From Roseiarcus sp963748545 (GTDB taxonomy: Bacteria; Pseudomonadota; Alphaproteobacteria; Rhizobiales; Beijerinckiaceae): a stretch of DNA of 64,000 nucleotides. Location of the stretch: contig CAVVJO010000036.1 of NCBI GenBank assembly GCA_963748545.1, forward strand, positions 62,001 to 126,000. Direction: 5' to 3'. The translations under genes were made by a program, and so were the position numbers. How positions within the stretch are numbered: the stretch's first letter is position 1; each line of letters starts with the position of its first letter. Positions 49,650-57,782 of the stretch are shown here, one piece after another. Below the pieces are notes generated by a model, which worked only from the letters and a program-made list of their open reading frames with translations, had not been told where the DNA came from and ran no database searches.

Positions 49650-50456
49650 TCAGCCCGTATGTCTCAAAAGGAACGCGAGCGTCTTTTCGTTGAACTCCGC
49701 CACGCTTTCATAGATCGGCGCGTGCGCGCAGCCCTCGAAGATCACGAGTTCGCTGCCGCCGATACCCGTTTTCAGAGCGTCGGTGAAGCGGGTCGACGTG
49801 CAGACGTCGCGGCCGCCGAAGGTGATTTGCGTCGGCGCGAAGATCTTTCCGAGTTGGCTCGACGCGTCATGGGCGATCACGGCGCTGGACTGCCGCAGGA
49901 AAGCGTCCATCGGCTGCGTCGGCCGGCTGCGCACGAAGGCGGCAAGCTGGTCGATGTATTCGGGCTTGGCGGCATAGAGCTCGGGCGTGAAGCACCAGGG
50001 GAATATGCCCTGAATGATCATGTCCGGGACGCTGCCAAGGCCTTTGGCGATCGTCCGCCAGCCTTCGACGACCGTCTTGAGAAACGGGTCGGTCTTGGTC
50101 CAGCAACTGTGCAGCGACAGCGACTTGACCCGCTCGGGATATTTGCTGGCGAGCCACAGGCCGGTCGCCGCTCCGAGCGACAGCCCGCTGACATGGGCCC
50201 GCTCCAGCCCGATGACGTGCATGAAATCGGCGATGTCGTCGGCGAAGAGCTCGGTCGAATAGGAGCCGTCCGGCTTGTCGCTTTCGCCCGCGCCGCGCGG
50301 ATCGACCGAGATGCAGGTGAAGTGCTTGGCGTAGTCCGCGACCTGGAAGGCGTAGCAGGCGTTGTCCGCCGCGAGATAGGGAATGAGGATCAACGGCTCT
50401 CCCGAGCCTTGCTGCTCGTAGTTGATCGTGATGTCGTTGGCTGTGACTTTGGGCAT
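49650..50456 (-). CDS. Alpha/beta hydrolase
   Basis: A 268-residue hydrolase of the 3-oxoadipate enol-lactonase-like group. The nucleophile elbow is GLSLG (Ser93), an acid candidate is Asp in FGGRDVCTSTRF, and the His is in GCAHAPIYESVAEF. The oxyanion-loop sequence is LIPYLAADNACYAF instead of the usual His-Gly. No signal peptide. It is followed upstream by CitE- and MaoC-like genes on the same strand; a shared pathway is possible but unproven. Confidence 0.85.
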   Translation of the reverse strand: MPKVTANDITINYEQQGSGEPLILIPYLAADNACYAFQVADYAKHFTCISVDPRGAGESDKPDGSYSTELFADDIADFMHVIGLERAHVSGLSLGAATGLWLASKYPERVKSLSLHSCWTKTDPFLKTVVEGWRTIAKGLGSVPDMIIQGIFPWCFTPELYAAKPEYIDQLAAFVRSRPTQPMDAFLRQSSAVIAHDASSQLGKIFAPTQITFGGRDVCTSTRFTDALKTGIGGSELVIFEGCAHAPIYESVAEFNEKTLAFLLRHTG

Positions 50457-50560
50457 CGCGCCCTCCCTGACTGACGCAGGATGCGCTGTTCGCGCGCGTC
50501 CGGCGAACGCTATTCCTCATGCCTCGCTTGGACAAGGCTTCGCGGGAATCGGGACAGGCG

Positions 50561-51292
50561 TCAGGACCGCCCGCTCTCCCCCCGGATGAAGGCCTCGTTG
50601 ATGATCGCCGCTTGGCGCGGATCGAGGGCGAGCTTGGCGACAAACCCAGCGCGGCGGCCGGCGACGGACTCCGCGCGGAGCGCGTCGCCGGCCGCCGCCG
50701 GAAAGCTCGTATCGATGGCGCTGACGCCGGCGGCCGCGGCGGCAAAGAGCGTGGCGTCCCGCGCCGTGCGGAGCGGGCCGATAAGAGCGCCCCCGTCGTC
50801 GCGGCTGGCCTCCGCCCCGATGCCCGCCGCAAGCGCGTCTGCCTCCCACGCCATGCCGATGAGGCGCCCGCTCGATCCTGAAAGGCTCGCCGCGGCAATG
50901 ACGCCCTCGGCGGTGTCGATCGCCGCGATGATGGCGGTCGCCCCGTCCTCGATGGCGTTCAGCGCCTCCCGCAGGGCGAGCTTGACGGAAAGCTGCTGCA
51001 CGTCGGCCGCGCCGCGCGTTTTTGGAAGGATCACCGCAAAAGGCGCAGCGGACATGACGGCGTCGAGGTCGCGGTCGGTCTCGCCGGTCTCGAGCGGGCT
51101 GACCCGCGCGATCAGGACCGGCCCGCCAGGACGCTGCGCGGCCTCGGTCAGGACCCGTGTCGCAAGGACTCGCGCCGCATCGCGCAGGTCCGGCGCAAGG
51201 TTGAGATCGATCACCATCGCGTGCGCTGCGCTCGCGAGCGCTTCGGCGAGCTTCGCCGCATCGTCGCCGGGCGTGATGAGCAGGGAGCGCAT
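50561..51292 (-). CDS. HpcH/HpaI aldolase (CitE-like) CoA-ester lyase
   Basis: A 243-residue member of the CitE/malyl-CoA lyase superfamily, a Mg-dependent enzyme that cleaves or forms hydroxyacyl-CoA esters. Visible are RSLLITPGDDAAKLAEAL, the catalytic-loop arginine VLIARVSPLETGETDRDLDAV, ILPKTRGAADVQ and IIAAIDTAEGVIAAASL. It starts 4 bases after the MaoC gene, so the two form an operon. A substrate such as citramalyl- or methylmalyl-CoA is likely, but not settled. Confidence 0.82.
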   Translation of the reverse strand: MRSLLITPGDDAAKLAEALASAAHAMVIDLNLAPDLRDAARVLATRVLTEAAQRPGGPVLIARVSPLETGETDRDLDAVMSAAPFAVILPKTRGAADVQQLSVKLALREALNAIEDGATAIIAAIDTAEGVIAAASLSGSSGRLIGMAWEADALAAGIGAEASRDDGGALIGPLRTARDATLFAAAAAGVSAIDTSFPAAAGDALRAESVAGRRAGFVAKLALDPRQAAIINEAFIRGESGRS

Positions 51293-51296
51293 TCGA

Positions 51297-51782
51297 TCAG
51301 ACGGACACGATCTCCGGCCCCCGCCGGCGCATGAAGGCGGTCCGCCGGCACTCGGCGACCAGCGTTCCGTCCTGCTTGAAGGCGCGATGGCGGAATTCGA
51401 CAAGCCCCGCGTCCGGCCTCGACTTCGAGCCCCGCGTCGAGAGAACCTCCGTTTCGGCGCGCACCGTATCGCCTTCGAACAACGGCGCCGGAAAGGCGAC
51501 GTCGGTCATGCCGAGATTGGCGATGGTGGTCCCGACCGTGGTGTCGTTGACGGAAATGCCGATCATCAGGCCGAGCGTGAACAGCGAATTCATCAAAGGC
51601 CGGCCCCACTCGGTCTCGGTGGCGCAGAAATGCGCGTCGATATGCAGCGGTTGCGGGTTCAGCGTCATGTTGGAGAACAGCATGTTGTCCATCTGCGTGA
51701 CCGTCCGCGTCAGGCGGTGGCGGAAGACCTGGCCCGTGAAAAAATCCTCGAAATAAAGGCCGCCGCGCGGATGGGGGGTCAT
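51297..51782 (-). CDS. MaoC-family hydratase/dehydratase
   Basis: A 161-residue single hot-dog domain starting MTPHPRGGLYFEDFFTGQVF, with the hydratase-like segment NMTLNPQPLHIDAHFCATETEWGRPLMNSLFTLGLMIGI. This is the MaoC / mesaconyl-CoA hydratase-like type. GGAGGAACGAC precedes the ATG. With the downstream CitE-like lyase it could interconvert an enoyl-CoA, its hydroxy form and cleavage products, as in parts of the ethylmalonyl-CoA or related routes; the pathway is inferred. Confidence 0.87.
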   Translation of the reverse strand: MTPHPRGGLYFEDFFTGQVFRHRLTRTVTQMDNMLFSNMTLNPQPLHIDAHFCATETEWGRPLMNSLFTLGLMIGISVNDTTVGTTIANLGMTDVAFPAPLFEGDTVRAETEVLSTRGSKSRPDAGLVEFRHRAFKQDGTLVAECRRTAFMRRRGPEIVSV

Positions 51783-51897
51783 GTCGTTCCTCCAGCAAAC
51801 GTCCATGTTAAGACATTGTTTACCACGACGGCGCAAATCGCCGTCGCGGCGTCGCGGACGCTCTGCTGCGTTGGCGCTCGACGCCGCTCGAGGCCGC

Positions 51898-52563
51898 TCA
51901 GCCCGCCCGCCGCGTCGGCGCCGCGGCGCGGGCTTCCGCGATCGCTCGTCTGAGCACCGAGACATCCTGCGCGCCCGGCACCCCGAGCCGTCCGGCGAAG
52001 ATGAAGAACGGCACGCCGGTGACGCCGATCGCCTGGGCCTCGGCAATCTCGCTCCGCACCGCCCCGACGTCTGCGCCCTCCGCCAGCAGCCGCTCGACCA
52101 GCTCCGTATCGAGGCCGCTCTCGCCCGCGATCTCGAGCAGCACCGCGCGGTCGCCGACGTCGCGACCCTCCACGAAATAGGCTCGGAACAGGCGGTCGAC
52201 CACCTCGCTCTGCGCCCCTGTGGAGGCCGCCCAACGGATCACCCGGTGGGCGTCGAGGGTATTGGGCGCGCGCTCGATTTTTTCAAACGCGAACGGCAGG
52301 CCGACCTCGGCGCCGAGCTTGACGAGGTGGTCATGCACCGCCTTCAGCCGCCCGTCGCGGCCGAACTTCCGCTCCATGTATTCGGCGCGGTCGAGCCCGC
52401 CGTCCGGAATGGTCGGGTCGAGCTGGTACGGACGCCAGCGGATGGTTACCGGCGCGGCTTCTTCCGCGAGCGCCAGCGCGAGGCGCTTCTCGCCGAGGTA
52501 GCACCAGGGGCAGACGACATCGCTTACGACGTCAATGGACAGGGGTACTTGAGCGTCGCTCAT
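51898..52563 (-). CDS. FrnE-like DsbA-family oxidoreductase
   Basis: A 221-residue cytoplasmic protein of the DsbA superfamily (FrnE group). The redox motif is VVCPWCYLGEKRL (Cys18, Cys21). Further marks are RWRPYQLDPTIPDGGLDRAEYM, TLDAHRVIRWA and GVTGVPFFIFAGRLGVPGAQ, where the cis-proline loop reads GVP. Such proteins act as thiol isomerases or glutathione-linked enzymes. No signal peptide. Confidence 0.9.
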   Translation of the reverse strand: MSDAQVPLSIDVVSDVVCPWCYLGEKRLALALAEEAAPVTIRWRPYQLDPTIPDGGLDRAEYMERKFGRDGRLKAVHDHLVKLGAEVGLPFAFEKIERAPNTLDAHRVIRWAASTGAQSEVVDRLFRAYFVEGRDVGDRAVLLEIAGESGLDTELVERLLAEGADVGAVRSEIAEAQAIGVTGVPFFIFAGRLGVPGAQDVSVLRRAIAEARAAAPTRRAG

Positions 52564-52665
52564 GAAAGGGCCTCCAGTCGCCGGAGCCGGCGTTTAGGAC
52601 CAAGCTGGCGCCGTTGCTCCGTCAGGGCAAGCCGAGGGGGCGAGCGTCGATCTGACGAACGCGCT

Positions 52666-52696
52666 TTGACAAGTCTCATAAATTAAACTGTATAAT
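52666..52696 (+). promoter_or_regulatory. Consensus sigma-70 promoter of the SGNH esterase gene
   Basis: Perfect TTGACA and perfect TATAAT hexamers with a 19-base AT-rich spacer, 45 bases before the start codon. The spacer is two bases longer than ideal; a TGTATA at 17 bases is an overlapping alternative. Confidence 0.7.
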
Positions 52697-52741
52697 CTTG
52701 GGACCGCCCGCGGCGCGACCGACGGGCCGGGAGGGCGCCGA

Positions 52742-54904
52742 ATGAACCGCATGGTTGCGATGTTGGCCCTTGGGCTTACCGCCGCGTGGCCGCAGTCTGC
52801 GACCGCGGCCGAGACGCCCCCATCCGGGCTCGAATGGTCGGTGTTCAATCCGTTTCGCTTCTACAAGAACGACCGCCAATTCCAGCGACATCTCGCTGAG
52901 TACAAGGCGATTGTCGCCGGCTTCGACGGCGAGACGCCTGGCAACATTGTCGAAGCGACCGAGAATGGGTTGAACGCGCGCAAATGCTCCGATCCCTCGA
53001 CCCCGGCCAACTGCCGGGCGACCTGGAGCGGCAATTTCGAAGCCGACCGGCTCGGATGGGCCCACGACAGTCTTGGTTCCGACGAGACCTGCTATCTTCC
53101 CTACGCGGCGGGCGGCGACGCGCCCTATCGCTACGACCCGCGTTGCCGGCGCGAGAGCGGGCCGGGAGCGGGAGACGTGCGCGACGAGGATTACGTCAAG
53201 CCGGACGTTCACGCGATCGAAGCGAAACTCACCTCCGCGCTCGTGGCGTCCAATCCCGGCGGATGCGTCTGGACTTTGACGCCAGCCGGCGGCGAGGCGG
53301 AAACCGAGCGCGCCAAATGCAGCGAAGCGGTCGTGATCCGCAACGTGCCTTATCGTCCGGGCGACGCGGCCGACGGCGGCGTTCTCGTTGTTCGCGACGA
53401 GAGCGGCAAGGAGCTCGCCCGCGACACGATCACGGTGAAGGATACGCTGGTCATTGGGCTAGGCGATTCCTTCGGCTCTGGCGAAGGCAATCCCGACCGG
53501 CCCGTCCGCTTCGCGGCGCCGATCCCGAGCGTGACCTATTCCGGAGCGTACCAGCCGTCGTCCTGGCCCGCGGGCGCGCCGGCGCCTGGCGGATGGCCGT
53601 TCCGCTTGACGCAGCCCCCGATCGATCAGCCGCCTCAGGCGGGTGACGGGTTCCCGGGCCTGTCGGACGCAACGGCCTATTACGACGCCCGCGCCCAGTG
53701 GACAAGCCCCGACTGCCACCGCTCCCAATATTCCTATCAGTTCCGCGCCGCGCTCGAGATGGCCATCGAGGATCCGCATCGCGCCGTGACGCTCATTCAT
53801 TTGGCCTGCAGCGGCGCCGACGCGCTCGTCGGCGTATTCGGGCCGATGACGGCGAAGGAGCTTCTCACCGCGCCGAACGGCAGCGTCGCCTCCCAGCTTC
53901 AGACGGTGATGGACCTCCTCTGCGACGATGCGCCGACGATCGCCAAGACCTTCACGCTTCCCAAACCCGTCCAATGGGGAGGAGCGAAAGTGGTCGACGC
54001 GAAGGAGGTGACGATCCGGACCTGCACGAAGCTCAAGCGCGCGCCCGATCTCATGTTCCTCTCGCTCGGGGGCAACGACGTCGGCTTCGCGCCGATGGTG
54101 GGTTACGCGATCATGCCGTCGCCGGCTACGGTTGCGCCCGTGGCCATGATCCAGCAGTGGTTCGGCGGCGATCGGTTCATCTTCGCGCCGCAGCGCGCCT
54201 ATCTCGCGATGATGCGTCGGCGGCTTCAGGTGACGGCGGGCGCGCTCGAGGCGCTTCTCCACGTCGATCCCTCTCAGGTCGTCCAGACCGACTACGAGAA
54301 CCTTCCCGTCGACGCGCATAATCAGCCCTGCAAGGGAACCGCCGGCATGGATGGCGTGCCCGGCTTCGCCTATATCCCCGGCAACCTGCGCAAAGTGATC
54401 GACTACGCGCTTGGCGTCCCAAGCAAGAACCATCAGATCGGGTTCTTCGACACGCTGCGCTGCACGACCCAGCCGGACAAGACGTGCGGGCCGGGCTGGG
54501 ATCATCCGACCGGCTTCCACTACATCGACACGCAGGCGCCGTTCGAGAGCCGTGGCGTCTGCGCCTTCGCCGACGCGGCCGAGACCGTCGAGGGCGCGAT
54601 GCCGCGCGCCGACACCGCGGGGAGCAGCTTCGCGCCCTTCCTCCCCAACCAATTCCTGCCCTACGCGCCGAGACGCCGGCTGTTCGTTACGGTCAACGAT
54701 TCGTACCTCAAGGCGAATACGCAGATCGATTGTCCGTTCAGCCTCGGCTGCAGCTCCGCGTTGCTGCCGCCGATCGCCGACCGGCTGCAACTCGCCTTCG
54801 CCGGGCTCTACGGCGGCGCCTTCCACCGCTCGGCGGAAGGGCACGCCGTCGTCGCCGACGCGATCATGGACGAGTTTCTGCGCGCCTGGCTGAAGACGCA
54901 TTGA
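52742..54904 (+). CDS. Large secreted SGNH/GDSL-like hydrolase
   Basis: A 720-residue exported protein with a signal peptide (cleavage near ATA|AE, residue 23). The SGNH core has block I LGDSFGSGEGN (Ser243), block III SLGGNDVGF (Asn445) and a terminal FHRSAEGHAVVADAI block with His695 (or His701). The N-terminal 235 residues hold an extra domain with several cysteines, and there is a long insertion around residues 260-420. This resembles large bacterial lipase/esterases of GDSL type. It may act on polysaccharide acyl groups or lipids outside the cell. A very strong promoter-like sequence precedes it. Confidence 0.8.
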   Translation: MNRMVAMLALGLTAAWPQSATAAETPPSGLEWSVFNPFRFYKNDRQFQRHLAEYKAIVAGFDGETPGNIVEATENGLNARKCSDPSTPANCRATWSGNFEADRLGWAHDSLGSDETCYLPYAAGGDAPYRYDPRCRRESGPGAGDVRDEDYVKPDVHAIEAKLTSALVASNPGGCVWTLTPAGGEAETERAKCSEAVVIRNVPYRPGDAADGGVLVVRDESGKELARDTITVKDTLVIGLGDSFGSGEGNPDRPVRFAAPIPSVTYSGAYQPSSWPAGAPAPGGWPFRLTQPPIDQPPQAGDGFPGLSDATAYYDARAQWTSPDCHRSQYSYQFRAALEMAIEDPHRAVTLIHLACSGADALVGVFGPMTAKELLTAPNGSVASQLQTVMDLLCDDAPTIAKTFTLPKPVQWGGAKVVDAKEVTIRTCTKLKRAPDLMFLSLGGNDVGFAPMVGYAIMPSPATVAPVAMIQQWFGGDRFIFAPQRAYLAMMRRRLQVTAGALEALLHVDPSQVVQTDYENLPVDAHNQPCKGTAGMDGVPGFAYIPGNLRKVIDYALGVPSKNHQIGFFDTLRCTTQPDKTCGPGWDHPTGFHYIDTQAPFESRGVCAFADAAETVEGAMPRADTAGSSFAPFLPNQFLPYAPRRRLFVTVNDSYLKANTQIDCPFSLGCSSALLPPIADRLQLAFAGLYGGAFHRSAEGHAVVADAIMDEFLRAWLKTH

Positions 54905-54962
54905 AGGTCGGGCGGTCGCCCGGTAACGCGCAAGCCTTCGTCGGCAAGGCGGTCTTCCGGCC

Positions 54963-56762
54963 TCACGGCTCCTTCCGCCACCACGCCGCAAGATCGACGC
55001 CGAACAGCGGCGTCTTGTCCGGCCGCCCGAGCTTGGCCGAGTAGGCGATCCACTGCTCGGGCGCATAGTAGAGCGGCACGATGTAGAAGCCGGATATGAG
55101 GAGCCGGTCGAGCGCGCGCACCGCCGCGACGAAATCGGCGTTGCTGTTGGCCGCGAGAATCGCTGCGATCATCGTATCGATCGCGGGCGAGGCGGCGCCG
55201 GCAATGTTGTAGGCGCCGTCGGCGTTGGCGGCGGCCGAACTCCAGCGACCGCGCTGCTCGTTGCCTGGCGAGGGCGAGGCGGTCCAGGTTCCCGGCATGA
55301 CGTCGAAGTCGAACCGCGTCCGGCGGCGCTGGAACTGCACCTCGTCGACAAGTCGGACGTCGGCGGTCACGCCGATGCGGGCGAGATTGCGCGCGTAGGC
55401 CAACGCAAGCCGCTCCTCCTCGCGGGTCTTCACGACGATCTCGAAGGCGAGCGGCGCGCCGTTGCGGTCGACCAGGCGTCCGTCTTTCAACCGGTAGCCC
55501 GCGCCCTCAAGTTGCTCGATCGCCCGGTGGGCGATCGTCCGGTCCCGTCCCGAGCCGTCGGAAACCGGCGCGCGCCAGGTTCCGTCCAGCACGTCGTCCC
55601 GAACGCTGCCTGGAAAGGGAGCGAGCAGCGATTTTTCGCGCTCCGAGGCGGGACGGCCGATCGACGACAGTTCGCTGTCGTCGAAGAACCCTTCCGAGCG
55701 CTTGTAGGCGCCGGCGTAGAGATTGGCGTTGATCCACTCGAAATCGAACATCGAGGCCAGCGCCTCGCGCACCCGCGGATCGGCGAACACCGGGCGGCGG
55801 GTGTTGAAGGCGAAGCCCGACACGCCCTTCGGCAGTCCGTTCGGAATCGAGGCCGTGATCACACGACCGTCCCTGGCGGCGGGAAAATCGTATTCCGAGC
55901 GCCAACGGGTCACGTCGTCCTCGGTCCGGTAGTCGATCAGGCCGGCCTTGAACGCCTCGAACATCGCGGCGGCGTCGCGGTAGTAGTCGATGCGGATTTC
56001 ATCGAAATTGTAGAGGCCCTTGGAGACCGGGAGGTCGCGGGCCCAGTAATCGGGATTGCGTTTCAGGACCAGCCGCTGGCCCGGAACGACCTCGGCGATC
56101 CGATAGGGGCCGGAGGCGACCGGGATCTGCAGGGTCTGATCCTCGAAATGCTCGGCGTCGGTATGGGCCTTCGACAGCACGGGCATGATGGCGAGGGTCA
56201 ACGGCAGCTCGCGGTCGTTGGCGCCGGTCAGATCGAAGCGCACCGTATGCGCGTCGGGCGCCTCGGCGCCTCGAACCAGGCTGAAGGCGGCGCGCTGCTG
56301 AGGCCGCCCCTTCGCCTTGAGGAGGTTGAAGCTGAACAGCACGTCGGCCGAGGTGATCGGCGAACCATCGGAGAAGCGCGCCGACGGATTGAGGTGGAAC
56401 ACGATCCGGTCGCGCGCGGGGTCCGTCTCGACCGATTCCGCGATCAGTCCATAGAGGGTGAAGGGCTCGTCGTCCGAGCGGATCATCAAGGACTGATAGA
56501 CGTTGCCGGTGAGGCCTTGAGCCGTCGAAAGCGCTTTGACGTTGTAAGGGTTGACGCTGTCGAAGGCGCCGAGGAAGGCGAGGTTCAACCGGCCGCCCTT
56601 GGGCGCCTCCGGGTTGACGTAGGGGAAGTGATCGAAGCCCGGCGCCAGGGCGGGCTCGCCGTGCATGGCGATGGCGGGGGCGGCCTCCAGGGTTTCGGCG
56701 CGCGCCGGGACGATGAGCGCGAGCGCCCCGAGGAGAAGACTGCGAATCGCCCGTCCGAACAT
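54963..56762 (-). CDS. YejA-like peptide-binding protein (second copy)
   Basis: A 599-residue family 5 solute-binding protein with a Sec-type signal peptide (MFGRAIRSLLLGALALIVPARA). The mature protein starts with GFDHFPYVNPEAPKGGRLN, as in YejA, with EPFTLYGLIAESVETD, VASGPYRIAEVVPGQ and GVSGFAFNTRRPVFADPRVREAL. No permease or ATPase is adjacent, so it may supply the yejBEF transporter encoded about 48 kb away or one outside the window. An IS element ends 9 bases before its start codon, so the native promoter is separated from the gene. Confidence 0.9.
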   Translation of the reverse strand: MFGRAIRSLLLGALALIVPARAETLEAAPAIAMHGEPALAPGFDHFPYVNPEAPKGGRLNLAFLGAFDSVNPYNVKALSTAQGLTGNVYQSLMIRSDDEPFTLYGLIAESVETDPARDRIVFHLNPSARFSDGSPITSADVLFSFNLLKAKGRPQQRAAFSLVRGAEAPDAHTVRFDLTGANDRELPLTLAIMPVLSKAHTDAEHFEDQTLQIPVASGPYRIAEVVPGQRLVLKRNPDYWARDLPVSKGLYNFDEIRIDYYRDAAAMFEAFKAGLIDYRTEDDVTRWRSEYDFPAARDGRVITASIPNGLPKGVSGFAFNTRRPVFADPRVREALASMFDFEWINANLYAGAYKRSEGFFDDSELSSIGRPASEREKSLLAPFPGSVRDDVLDGTWRAPVSDGSGRDRTIAHRAIEQLEGAGYRLKDGRLVDRNGAPLAFEIVVKTREEERLALAYARNLARIGVTADVRLVDEVQFQRRRTRFDFDVMPGTWTASPSPGNEQRGRWSSAAANADGAYNIAGAASPAIDTMIAAILAANSNADFVAAVRALDRLLISGFYIVPLYYAPEQWIAYSAKLGRPDKTPLFGVDLAAWWRKEP

Positions 56763-56775
56763 GTTCCGAACCTAG

Positions 56776-56791
56776 CAGGCCGTTGAAAAAC
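56776..56791 (+). repeat. Left terminal inverted repeat of the IS5-type element
   Basis: Pairs with 57536-57551 at 13 of 16 positions. Confidence 0.75.
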
Positions 56792-56851
56792 TTGCTGGCC
56801 CTCGGACTCGTGATTTGATTCCGTCGTCTTTCGCTATGGCGGAGGGGAGGG

Positions 56852-57325
56852 ATGCGGGGCGAGGACGACCGGTCGGGAGCGCTGTTCAGCTATGTGGATC
56901 TGGAGGCGCGGGTTGGCAAGGATCACCCGTTGCGGACGATCCGCGGGATTGTGAACGAGGCTCTTGCGGCGCTGTCGGGCGAGTTCTCGGCGCTCTACGC
57001 CCGGATGGGCCGTCCGTCGATCCCGCCCGAGAAGCTTCTGCGGGCGATGCTCTTGCAAGCGTTCTACTCGATCCGCTCGGAGCGGCAGTTGTTGGAGCGG
57101 CTGAAGTTTGATCTCCTGTTCCGCTGGTTCGTCGGCCTCGGCGTCGACGACGCGGTATGGCACCATTCGACGTTCTCGAAGAACCGCGATCGCCTGTTGG
57201 AAGGCGACGTCGCCGCAAAGCTTCTGAGCGCGGTGCTGACGCAAGCTCGGGTGAAGCGCCTGCTCAGCACGGATCATTTCTCGGTCGACGGCACGCTGAT
57301 CGAGGCTTGGGCGTCCTCGGCATGA
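56852..57325 (+). pseudogene. IS5-family transposase, 3' truncated
   Basis: The frame starts MRGEDDRSGALFSYVDLEAR and holds the N-terminal DNA-binding part (RPSIPPEKLLRAMLLQAFYS, SERQLLERLKFDLLFRWFVG, WHHSTFSKNRDRLLE) and the first catalytic Asp in FSVDGTLIEAWAS. It then stops after two foreign residues. The second Asp and the Glu of the DDE triad are missing, as is about half of a normal transposase. The end overlaps the start of the passenger frame in ATGA. Confidence 0.88.
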
Positions 57326-57555
57326 AGGCCCCGGCCAACTGCCGCCTGATCGGGCGCTGGCGGATCGTCGAGGCCGACATCTGGGACCGCGCCTATCTCA
57401 ACCTCAGCGGCCCCGCGACGATCACGATCGAAGTCGAGGGCGAAGGAACCGCCGAACTCCTCGACGACGGCACAATCGAGATCGAGTTAGTCTACCGAGA
57501 CGGCGACGAAGCCCTCCTCAAAGCAAAACGAGACCCTTCTTCAACAGCCTGCTAG
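57322..57555 (+). CDS. Small passenger open frame at the right end of the IS element
   Basis: A 77-residue frame from ATG at 57322, with NCRLIGRWRIVEADIWDR, a middle part YLNLSGPATITIEVEGEG, and an acidic ELLDDGTIEIELVYRDGDEALLKAKRD. Its last codons lie in the terminal repeat and its TAG stop is the flanking CTAG, so the present end was made by the element. It looks like the two ends of a longer protein joined together, but I cannot name a function. Its coding pattern is good despite the shortness. Confidence 0.6.
   Translation: MKAPANCRLIGRWRIVEADIWDRAYLNLSGPATITIEVEGEGTAELLDDGTIEIELVYRDGDEALLKAKRDPSSTAC
57536..57551 (-). repeat. Right terminal inverted repeat of the IS5-type element
   Basis: Reverse complement matches 56776-56791 at 13 of 16 positions. 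Confidence 0.75.
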
Positions 57556-57560
57556 CCCTG

Positions 57561-57782
57561 TCAACCAACGTTTGTTGCTGTGTTGAAGTGCTTTCCCGTA
57601 GCGCAAGATTTAAACAAATTAGGGCTAGCGCTGTCGCCGCCAGCGACCGCCTTCAACTCGCCCTCACTCAACTCGATATCGTCATTATTGCTGGTGACGA
57701 TCAGCTTGTCCGGCGACAAGGCCTTCCGCTGAGCCAAAGCCAATTCCTTATCTCCGCCAGAGTGCTCCTGCTCCTTGTTCAT
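57561..57782 (-). CDS. Double-glycine leader peptide with Hcp-like core (RiPP or exported peptide candidate)
   Basis: A 73-residue precursor from ATG at 57782, preceded by GGGAGC. Residues 37-49 read IELSEGELKAVAGG, the typical GG leader end cut by peptidase-C39 ABC exporters. The 24-residue core after Gly49 is D-S-ASPNLFKSCATGKH and six to eight further residues. That core closely resembles the segment SPNLF-x2-CATGKH of type VI tube protein Hcp. The stop lies 5 bases before the IS end, so the gene is not cut by it. The last 60 bases are 40% G+C, against about two thirds around it, which indicates acquisition. No maturation or export gene is adjacent. Confidence 0.7.
   Translation of the reverse strand: MNKEQEHSGGDKELALAQRKALSPDKLIVTSNNDDIELSEGELKAVAGGDSASPNLFKSCATGKHFNTATNVG

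Larger units (their letters stand above)
56772..57555 (+). mobile_element. Rearranged IS5-family element (about 780 bp) with matching ends and CTAG flanks
   Basis: Terminal inverted repeats of 16 bases (56776-56791 and 57536-57551) match at 13 positions: CAGGCCGTTGAA at the left and the complement of CAGGCTGTTGAA at the right. Both ends abut CTAG (56772-56775 and 57552-57555), fitting the YTAR target duplication of the IS5 group. Inside are only the first 157 codons of a transposase and a second small frame, so the element lacks most of the catalytic domain and could move only with help in trans. Confidence 0.8.

Noticed and set aside
53459..55066. A 535-codon minus-strand frame opposite the SGNH esterase gene
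   Set aside because: Composition is Arg-rich and shadow-like, whereas the plus frame has a signal peptide and the full SGNH blocks.
57561..57782. Idea that the GG peptide is an Hcp gene cut off by the IS
   Set aside because: The stop TGA comes 5 bases before the IS end, and the other side of the IS shows no Hcp continuation. The leader is also not part of Hcp.
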